From assembly GCA_029891345.1 (NCBI GenBank), contig CM056994.1, positions 143,304,457-143,368,456 on the forward strand: a stretch of DNA of 64,000 nt, read 5' to 3'. This DNA comes from Dryococelus australis. Its lineage: Eukaryota > Arthropoda > Insecta > Phasmatodea > Phasmatidae. Below the pieces are notes generated by a model. That model made no database searches. It was not told where the DNA came from and was given only the letters and a program-made list of their open reading frames with translations. Numbering within the stretch: the first letter of the stretch is position 1; each line of letters starts with the position of its first letter. Position numbers and translations under genes: made by a program. Positions 56,590-64,000 of this stretch are shown here, piece after piece.

Positions 56590-57040
56590 GTTAGAGGGAA
56601 AGTAATAAAGGCCTTGTGAACCGAGGACAATACCACTCCACGATGTACCAGGTGACCTGCTCCGCCTTGATACAACTGCTGAGCCCTGCATCGACAATGC
56701 CTGCAGTGCCGAAGTATATGCCACACGTCTGTGTCCACTTTCTCGCAGCTGACGCCGCAAATAAGTATGTAACAACGGCGCCGTTACGATTTCCGCCGCT
56801 ACGGCGAGCACAGAACAGCGGCCAGTACAGAAGGAAGAGCATGGCGATATTTAATAATGAAGGAATTTGTGATTACCAAACGAATGTAATTGGTGTGTCG
56901 TTTAAGTGAAATGTGTCTCCCCCACGCCCACTTTTTTGTTGCAGTGTCAGTGCCCTGGCACACGGACGTCAACCAAGGCCAGGGGTGGCCACGGTAATAA
57001 TGGCACATACTGGGTGCCAAAAGTAATTGTTGTGTTGATT
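56590..57040. other. GC-rich insert between pol and envelope-like region
   Basis: About 450 bp of GC-rich DNA in AT-rich surroundings. It contains a pyrimidine tract ending in TTTTTTGTTGCAG at 56944, a plausible splice acceptor, as expected if a downstream envelope frame is expressed from a spliced RNA. It could also be an LTR or an unrelated insertion. Confidence 0.35.
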
Positions 57041-57099
57041 ATTTCTTAGTATTTTAAAGTTTGCAATTTTAATGGATTAGGAGTAACAATTTTGTAGCG

Positions 57100-58390
57100 A
57101 CATGTTGTTGTGATATCCTCACAGCACGCCTCTTTAAAGGTTTGTTATCCAAAAAAGAAATGCTGTCTGTTCAGATTTCAGTGATTGAAAATAACATCAA
57201 ATTGTTTATTAAGGATCTCAATTTAACTGTAAATACTGTAGCTGAAATGAAACAACAAGTGCAATTTAAGAATAATTATATCTATAGCCAAATTCAATCT
57301 TTGTCACACGACTTCGTGTCTCAAGAGAACATGATTCATAGCTCACAGGTTTTAAGTCAGATGATGAATGGGATAGTATATGATTTTACTAACAATGTTA
57401 TTTTAGATATAAGCTTAAATTCTTACATCCAGGTTTGCCAAAACAATTATTACCACTGCAACAGTATCAACAATTCTTAACTAGAGAATTCCTATAACGG
57501 AATGCACTTTTTCTCCCACAAAAATAATTATTAATGTTCAAGTTCCTTTGCAGAATGCACAATAAAAATGTCAATTCTTCAAGCAGTTCCAACTGCATAT
57601 TTTTCAAAAATGAATCTTGCAATATTGCACAACCTAACGGAATTATAGCTATCGACATGCTTACGCATGTCACCGAGGAAAGAAACCAGCTTCAGGGAAC
57701 GCACCTGATAGCGAAACACAACTCTGAGTCCAACGAGGTAAGTTGTTTTAAGGTCGCCATAAAAATGAAAAATCTTATTGCAAATTTTCATGTGGACCAA
57801 GTGAGAAAGTCGAAGATACAGCAGTTCAGCCTCATCATTATCTAATCAGTAATGCCTCTGGTCACTTAGCTGTCAGGTGTACAAATAAGTCACTTAGTCA
57901 AAATATTGCGAAAACAGATATAGGAACCATTGAATTACATATACCATGTGGCTGCAGAGTAACACTCGATAAGGAAACAATCATAGAATCCACTCATGTT
58001 TGTGACATCAAAAGCTCTATTACCACAATAGCACAAACAATATTGCCCATTCAATGCCTTAAGACAAATAATTTTGAGGCTTCTTAGTTGACACTAAATG
58101 AAGGAAGAGCCTTATCTTCCATCGATGGGTTTATTAACACTAACTGGAAAATTTTGCATGTAAACTTGCCAGAAGTTAAATATGTGTCAAACACAAATAA
58201 TCTCAGGCATAATGATGTGTTTTCCATCATGTCACGAAACAATTTCAATTATGCAAGCTCGTCAATTATTATTGTGTTAGTAACATTACAAACTCATAAA
58301 TGTGTCTATCCTCTTGGAAAAAGGTGTTTCACTGCACTGCGACAACATTTCAAATGTCAGTTCACGTATAGAAAGAACTTGTATGAGTAA
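57100..58390 (+). pseudogene. Envelope-like glycoprotein remnant of the gypsy element
   Basis: A 112-codon open frame (57142 to 57480) is rich in heptad-like helices (MLSVQISVIENNIKLFIKDL). Then come fragments in other frames: PTAYFSKMNLAILHNLTE, NIAKTDIGTIELHIPCGCRV (a CGC motif flanked by strands) and, near the end, a hydrophobic SSIIIVLVTL segment that could be a membrane anchor. The position directly 3' of pol on the same strand is that of env in errantivirus-like elements. The assignment is an inference from position, helix, Cys and anchor layout. Several stops and shifts. Non-functional. Confidence 0.45.
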
Positions 58391-59659
58391 TAATAGGCAG
58401 GAGTTTAATGGCGAGTATTTAATTAGGACCACTCCTAGAGGCATATGAAAAGTGCTAATAGTCATATAGCACAGCAAGCTGTGAGACAAATACCTGGGCT
58501 GCGCAACTGTTGGCCGTCCATATGTGTACAGTATCGCTATCAGTACTTTCTGTTTGCTGACTTATTAAACAAAGCAAGCACGGTGACAAGTGGCACAATA
58601 GGTGTCGCCAGTAGTATAGACTGTTCCATTTTAGTTCAAAGATAGGCGCTAGAGCGCATCAAGGCGGCAAACACCACAAGTATATGACGTTTGAAATTCG
58701 GTTTTATATTTTAAAATTATCAGGCATGTGTAAAAATGAACATACCAATCACTGTAGTTACAACCGCAAAAATATTGTGTGTATCGAAATGTTAGTCTAT
58801 GAAAATAAATATTCATGTGTTCATCAGGCTGAAAACGACAATATCTGTCACGTTCTGTACGATAGAAAAAGAAAAATGTCTAGGAATAGGATGAGGATTT
58901 TTCAATAGTACTATTACGGAATGTATCACTTAAATCGTGCACATAAAATATTTTCTCATTTCCCTTACCGAACGGCGCTGGGGAAGTAATTCTTCTAATT
59001 TAATTTTTAAGGGGAAATTTTAATTAGTTATGGCGCAGACTGCAATCTCCTACCCTCCCAATGAACACATGAAACCATAGTGGCTGTATAAATGTTGTGC
59101 TGGCATGCGTTAACTATTCATAATGTTCAGTGTTCTTTTAACATATAACAGTGTTCTTTTAATATATATGCTAACAGGTTTCATATAATTTATAATTATT
59201 AGGAGTTTTCTTACGCCAATGTGTACAATTTTCATTGTACTATACATATACGTATCAAGTTGGTTATTATAAAGGTGATAAAATAAATAAGAAGTTTTAC
59301 GTCAAAACGTACCTAATTGTTACAGACATGTCAATTGTGGAAATTAAATGTGTAGAGGTAGTTATTATAATGATCTGTGCATATTGATTCAAGGAAAATA
59401 TGGACACATATCACTAGGTAATAAAATGAAAACTGATGTAACAACATAAGTAGAATTAGAAAAATGTTTTTCACCGAAAAGATTACAATGTAATTTTTTT
59501 TAAGTAATAAGACATTTAAGCGCAAATTATAGGCAAATTAACATACATGTTTTCAAAAACTTAAATTTAAAAAAAAAATTAAAATATGGTACACTCACAT
59601 GCTCCTTTTATGAAAATGTAAACGAGACCCTAACCTCAGGACTAACAGCGCCCTAGGGG
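58391..59659. other. AT-rich region, nothing recognised
   Basis: A GC-richer patch at 58480 to 58690 could be 3' LTR material of the preceding element, but I see no partner copy. Confidence 0.4.
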
Positions 59660-60240
59660 AACAGAAAAAAATTTGCGCGGAGGACATTCATTATGTAAAA
59701 ACCCTCTCGGCTGTCACCCCAGTGGAAAGATACCTCTTCCAGTGCAGACCTTACCCTTGTTGAAGATATCGATTTCACGCTCGTCTATGAGCCACCCAAC
59801 AATGCTCTGGCTTAGCCTCTACTCACAGCCTTCCACACTTCTGTTGATGAGCATTAATCATGTGAGGACGCATAAATTTCATAGAGTAAGGGGTCTTGCT
59901 GCAAGCAGTGTTAGCTGGGGCTGGCAAGCGACGCACGAGCACCTGGGACGGTGCGGCCACGACGAGCCAGACCTGCTGTTTTGAAAACACTTCCCCACTG
60001 AGGAAGGTCGTGAGGATAGGTGGTTTGGGACGATGGCGGCTCGCGGCCATCTTTCTCCGGAGGGACCAACTAGACTCCAGCACCGAGGACCACCAGGCCG
60101 TGGTCCCCACTTCAACACCCAGCACTGCCACTGTCGAGGAGGTCTCCCTCGACGACGCCAACGAGACGACAAAGGGTAATTATAATCCCAGTAGGGCGCT
60201 AGAGGTTGTGCTGGATTAGGGTCCTCGTCGTAATTATTAA
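59660..60240. other. GC-rich unclassified repeat-like block
   Basis: Open in several frames on both strands because of composition. None carries a family motif. Sharp composition edges suggest an inserted repeat. Confidence 0.4.
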
Positions 60241-60444
60241 GAATCCTCAAGTTGTGAGCAGTCTAAAGATGAACATTGCTATAGGCTACCTAGAAGCCTT
60301 AAATGTTTGTAATTTAGCTGTGAATAATAGATCCTAGTGAATTATATAAGAGTGATTTATTATCTAGTTACCGAGATCCCCCTTCCTTGCGTGGCCTGAT
60401 TCATCCTCAGGACAGGTCACAGCAACGCCACCAGTGAATATGTT

Positions 60445-60781
60445 TTACAGGAGAACCCGAAGGGCATTGACGTGCTCGCCGCCATAGTCAGCCTACGTAT
60501 TCAGTCTTCGGCAACGTGCAACATAGGAAAAATATATCCAATAATGAAGAGTAAATGTGGCTTTATAATTATATAAATTAATCAAATTTATAATTAGCTC
60601 CTCTAAAGTGTTGGAAGATACTTTAACATTTGTAAACACAATATGGTAATAACTGAATAATATGCAATTCTAAAAAGGAATTTGCTTCTATTTAAGTTAC
60701 TAATAAGCTCTGAGCCATCATTTACGAATCCTCCCCAAATATGTATATATTTAAGAAAACCTAAGTAATCTATTTTAAGAG
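60445..60781 (+). repeat. Dispersed repeat, copy 2
   Basis: Direct-orientation match to 47905 to 48240. The shared 45-codon frame includes SLRIQSSATCNIGKIYPI and ends at the same ATATAA. Many substitutions but few indels separate the copies. Confidence 0.75.
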
Positions 60782-61119
60782 TGTAGATCCACTGGAATCA
60801 AAACTGACTTGAATCTGCGAAAGACCACCACCACGTCAGCGTAGGCCCATTGGCCTGTTCACAGGAATATTTAACCGTTTGGTTGTTCGTCCCACTGTTT
60901 TGCCTGAAAATGTGAAAAATGAACGAACCTTCTGATTTACCTGGGCTCTTAACAACCTTTTCCCGACCCCTCGGTCTAGGTTATCCTCCGATTCTCATGG
61001 CTTCGTGCTTGGTTTTTAGTTGTACGGTTAGGTTATTTTAGTGGGCAAGCAACCCGCCATCTGATTAGATTTTCGGTAGTAAAATATGGGTTTTATAAGA
61101 GCCTGCAAATTAAATAAAA

Positions 61120-61660
61120 ACTACTTAGGTACTCGCTGCTCGTAGAATTCGCGTTACCTGTAACTGGCCCTCTAACACCAGACATCCAACTGTAAATGGC
61201 CAACCTAGAGCAGGAGCATTCTCCGCGCACGCTGGAACATGAGGTATGCGAGGTTGGGAATGCGAGGCGCTTACCCCAGGGCCTGCCAGACGTCGTCTCT
61301 CCAGAGCACGCCCCAGATTGATTGCCGTCCCTGAGGTGCCGACTGCTTGAAGAAGACGCCGCGGCAGCCTGGGGAAATATCTACGACGTCTTCCCTCGGC
61401 CATCGAAGCGACGCCTCTTTCCGTTGCGTGTGCCAAATCAAAAGGGCCGACTTCGCCTCTTCTGCTCATGGCGGGAACGTTGGAGTAGGAAGGAGGGTCC
61501 ACATTAGCATGCGTCCTGCTGTGCTACGTTCGATCTGTAGGCTCCCTGCCATCCACAGCAAAACCCCCTCCTCGTCGTCTGTGCCAGGGGGCGAAACTGC
61601 AGAGAATATATTCTCAGCTCTTAGTGTGTTGGCACATGCCTCAATCTAAGCCCCACCCCA
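61120..61660. other. GC-rich unclassified repeat-like block
   Basis: Open for 125 codons on the minus strand and about 100 on the plus strand, with Arg/Pro/Ala-rich text and no motif. Composition contrasts sharply with both flanks. I consider it an interspersed repeat and not a gene. Confidence 0.4.
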
Positions 61661-62104
61661 CAAGAGATATGTTATTACTATCTTAAAATATTAAGATTTT
61701 TTTTTTAGGAATAAACAAGTAAATTTAGAGAAGAGTCGTGCCTTAAACAGAGGAAAGAAGATATTTTACTATGTGAAAATTGATAGACTTGTTAGCCAGA
61801 AGATTTTTTTTTAAAGTAGACTTTTATTACAACATGCGTATAAGAATTTTAGTGTAGATACAAAGATTTGCTCTTCAGTGTTTCTCACAAAAGGAGCGTA
61901 ACACGATATCCAGTCAATTATTATTAAAATGTGACAAAGACTAAAAAATATTTCTGATCAGGTGTCCTGCTTACATTTTCTCGGCAGACCAGTTTCAGCA
62001 CCTGTTCGTAGATAAATTTTCAAAAGAAATCATGATAAAACGTCAATAATACAGAATGTTCGGAAATTAAATCCCCAAACTGCGGGAGGTGATTATTTAT
62101 GAAA

Positions 62105-62562
62105 TATAAAGTCGAAAATATACAGCACACCATATACCTAAACATAATATTGAAGGAGAGATGAGTCTGTGGAAATCGAGTTTTGAAAATATATATTTGT
62201 TGAATACCTAGTACTTTCTGCCAGCGGTAGGGATGACGGTGATTTACCCACATTACGTTCCACATGGTTGAATGTTACACGTCCATTTGGCGCGCTATGT
62301 ACCGTGCTAGTGGAGGGCATGTCATTGATGTGCTGACGTATCACTTTCTCAATCCAAACAGTTCACACAGACCGAGGACGGTCAGCATTACTTATGTCCC
62401 TCTGATACTTGGGAAGCATAAGTCACCCTTTGTTGCGGACTTTGTGTGCGTTGTACAAGGCATTAAGCCAAAGTACGTTTTCGAATCCCAATATACTTAG
62501 GCTCATATATCGATTAATATTCCGGTTAGGTATATGGTGTACTGTATATTTTTGACTTTATA
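62105..62562. mobile_element. MITE-like element with 47-bp terminal inverted repeats
   Basis: Left end TATAAAGTCGAAAATATACA, then GCACACCATATACCTAA, pairs with the right end TTAGGTATATGGTGTACTGT, then ATATTTTTGACTTTATA, with about five mismatches over 47 bp. The interior has one open frame (62264 to 62500) with WRAMYRASGGHVIDVL, possibly a transposase C-terminus, but I am not sure. The TATA ends could include a TA target site. Confidence 0.7.
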
Positions 62563-63132
62563 CACTATCTACTAAAAAGTAATTGGCCACCCATGAAGAT
62601 AGGCAATTCAGTACGTCAGTTGACTTGTGTTTCACGGCTTTCGACGTAGGAACGCTGGTGTTTGTCCGTGGTAGCATGAACACGGAGACCTATTGTAACA
62701 TTCTGGATAATTAAATACTCCTAACAATATAGTGTTTTTTACGGAATGGGCCCATTTTACTTACAGGATGACAATGCCAGGTGCCATGTTTCAAGGGCTA
62801 CTATGCAGTGGTACACCGACAAACAATGTTCACCGATTGGACTGGCCCGCCCAGAGCCCTACCTCAACCCTATAGAACATCTTTGGGACGAATTGGATCG
62901 CCGGGTGAGGGCTCGTCAGGCGCGGCCAAAATCCATTGCTCAACTCATGTGATGGTTGCAAGAGGAATAGCGATGAATCCCCCTGGATGTCCTGCAAACA
63001 ATCGTAGAGAGCATGCCACACAGGGTAGCTGCTGTTATAGCCGCAAGAGGTGGCCCTACGAGATTCTAACGGGGTGCGAACTACCAAGCAAACATTGTGG
63101 ACAGGTGCCCGATTACTTTATGGTAGATAGTG
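62563..63132 (+). mobile_element. Internally deleted Tc1 element
   Basis: The ends CACTATCTACTAAAAAGTAA at 62563 and TTACTTTATGGTAGATAGTG ending at 63132 are inverted repeats, each flanked by TA (62561 and 63133), the Tc1 target duplication. At 570 bp it is about one third of a full Tc1 element. It abuts the MITE-like element: its left TA is the last TA of that element's right TIR. Confidence 0.85.
62690..63070 (+). pseudogene. Tc1 transposase, C-terminal part
   Basis: The frame from 62746 reads LQDDNARCHVSRATMQWYTD (second catalytic Asp in DDNARCH) and YLNPIEHLWDELDRRVRARQ (catalytic Glu in NPIEHLWDE), the DD34E arrangement of Tc1. After a TGA at 62950 the same frame continues IPLDVLQTIVESMPHRVAAV and IAARGGPTRF, the normal C-terminus. 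The N-terminal paired-like DNA-binding domain and first catalytic Asp are deleted. Weak upstream text (MNTETYCNILDN) marks the join. Inactive. Confidence 0.9.
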
Positions 63133-63835
63133 TATTTCATAAAGGTATAACCTCCCACAGGGTGGCCACCCATTCATTATAGATAACCTATTCAGGGCCA
63201 CGAATAATGAACTTCAGATGCTGGTTTATTAAAGAGTACGACTTATTTAAAAATAAAATTGTCATGTTTTTGCAACTGGCCAGGACTCACCGTTGTCTCG
63301 TAGACAAAGTTAACTTTGGCGAAGATTGGTTCTCTATATTCGTTAATGTTCATGACCTTCAGTACACGTTCGGTTTACAGGGTAGCCAATACCCGCATTG
63401 CTAGCTTTCATGGTATTCAATTACTTTGCCTATATGTGGTTCACGATTAACTGGGTACTTTTGAAAACCCTGCTTAAGATATTATTCTCTCTTTTTTTTG
63501 TGTACTTCCGTCAAATATCACATTTCCATTTTTATGTGCCTAGTGACTTCATTCCCGCGTTAGACAAGTTTAGTAATACCGAAAGGTATTACTATAATTC
63601 CATTTCGTACGTTAATCTTTATAAAGCTGATTATCACTAGTCTGAATCGCTATTAAATTCAGGCATTACTCTCGGAATACAACGTCAATACATAGACGGT
63701 TTTCTTAATACGTGCTGCCAAATTGACAGGCAGTCTACATGGCAGTGTGTGCAGTAGCATCTGACCAGTAAGCTAGTAGCGATTAGTTGCAAAGTTTGAT
63801 TTCAAAAGTCAAAAGTTCTCACATTACCGTGAACA
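63133..63835. other. Spacer, nothing recognised
   Basis: Two short open frames (63207 to 63404, 63398 to 63640) have no motif I recognise. Confidence 0.4.
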
Positions 63836-63836
63836 T

Positions 63837-63879
<43 letters not shown>

Positions 63880-63880
63880 C
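63836..63880. repeat. (TA)n(TG)n microsatellite
   Basis: About 20 bp of TA followed by about 24 bp of TG. Confidence 0.97.
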
Positions 63881-64000
63881 CGTGTTTGTGCAATGTACGG
63901 CATTGACGACTCTGTAAGATTTAGTGTTATCTCTAGAATAGTGGGAAGAAAAATATTTCGCAGGTAAAAATAAGAGCTATGGATGAAATAGGAGATGAAA

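Noticed and set aside
61125..61502. Open 125-codon minus-strand frame as a gene.
   Set aside because: Arg/Pro/Ala-rich text produced by a GC-rich repeat, open in other frames too, with no motif.
1..64000. CRISPR arrays, rRNA or bacterial operon features.
   Set aside because: Nothing with regular spacers or conserved rRNA sequence. The window is eukaryotic.

Overview
This window looks like intergenic or heterochromatin-like DNA from an arthropod, most likely an insect. It is AT-rich and full of stop-riddled transposable-element relics and TA/CA microsatellites, and I found no host gene that I can name. Two head-to-head SINE-like repeats near position 1300 resemble, from memory only, repeats I associate with stick-insect genomes; I could not check this.

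Layout. 1-2.35 kb: two inverted SINE-like copies and a minus-strand IS630/Tc1-mariner transposase relic. 6.36-7.80 kb: a 1.43-kb near-complete palindrome with a tRNA-like (A box/B box) module on each arm. 8.92-9.34 kb: a compact foldback repeat. 12.88-16.24 kb: a 3.35-kb inverted repeat whose arms each carry an outward-pointing tRNA-Leu-like module and an outward-pointing C2H2 zinc-finger-like reading frame. 19.29-19.94 kb: a TA-flanked decayed mariner-like element.

20.5-36.0 kb is a complete but inactivated Maverick/Polinton bounded by terminal inverted repeats of about 430 bp. Readable genes are a double-jelly-roll-type major capsid protein, a phospholipase A2-like protein, an adenain-type cysteine protease, a fibre-like repeat tract, a retroviral-type integrase with chromodomain, a packaging ATPase, a penton-like minor capsid protein, a protein-primed family B DNA polymerase, a SAP-like ORF, a C2H2 protein and small end genes. 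It also carries an apparent matrix metalloproteinase (prodomain with cysteine-switch-like motif, catalytic domain, hemopexin-like tail), which is not part of the core Polinton gene set. Integrase, protease, ATPase, polymerase and the two capsid genes form a virus-like morphogenesis and replication set. Every gene is broken by stops or frameshifts and several catalytic residues are lost.

38.3-42.15 kb: a Ty3/gypsy element (gag zinc knuckles, protease, RT, RNase H, start of integrase) interrupted by a 5'-truncated LINE. 45.6-47.7 kb: a degenerate array rich in TTGGCCCAA-type palindromes. 47.9 and 60.4 kb: two copies of a dispersed repeat of about 335 bp. 50.5-52.55 kb: the end of a second Polinton, with a second capsid gene. 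53.1-58.4 kb: a second Ty3/gypsy pol followed by an envelope-like coding remnant. 62.1-63.13 kb: a TIR-bearing MITE-like element directly abutted by an internally deleted Tc1 element.
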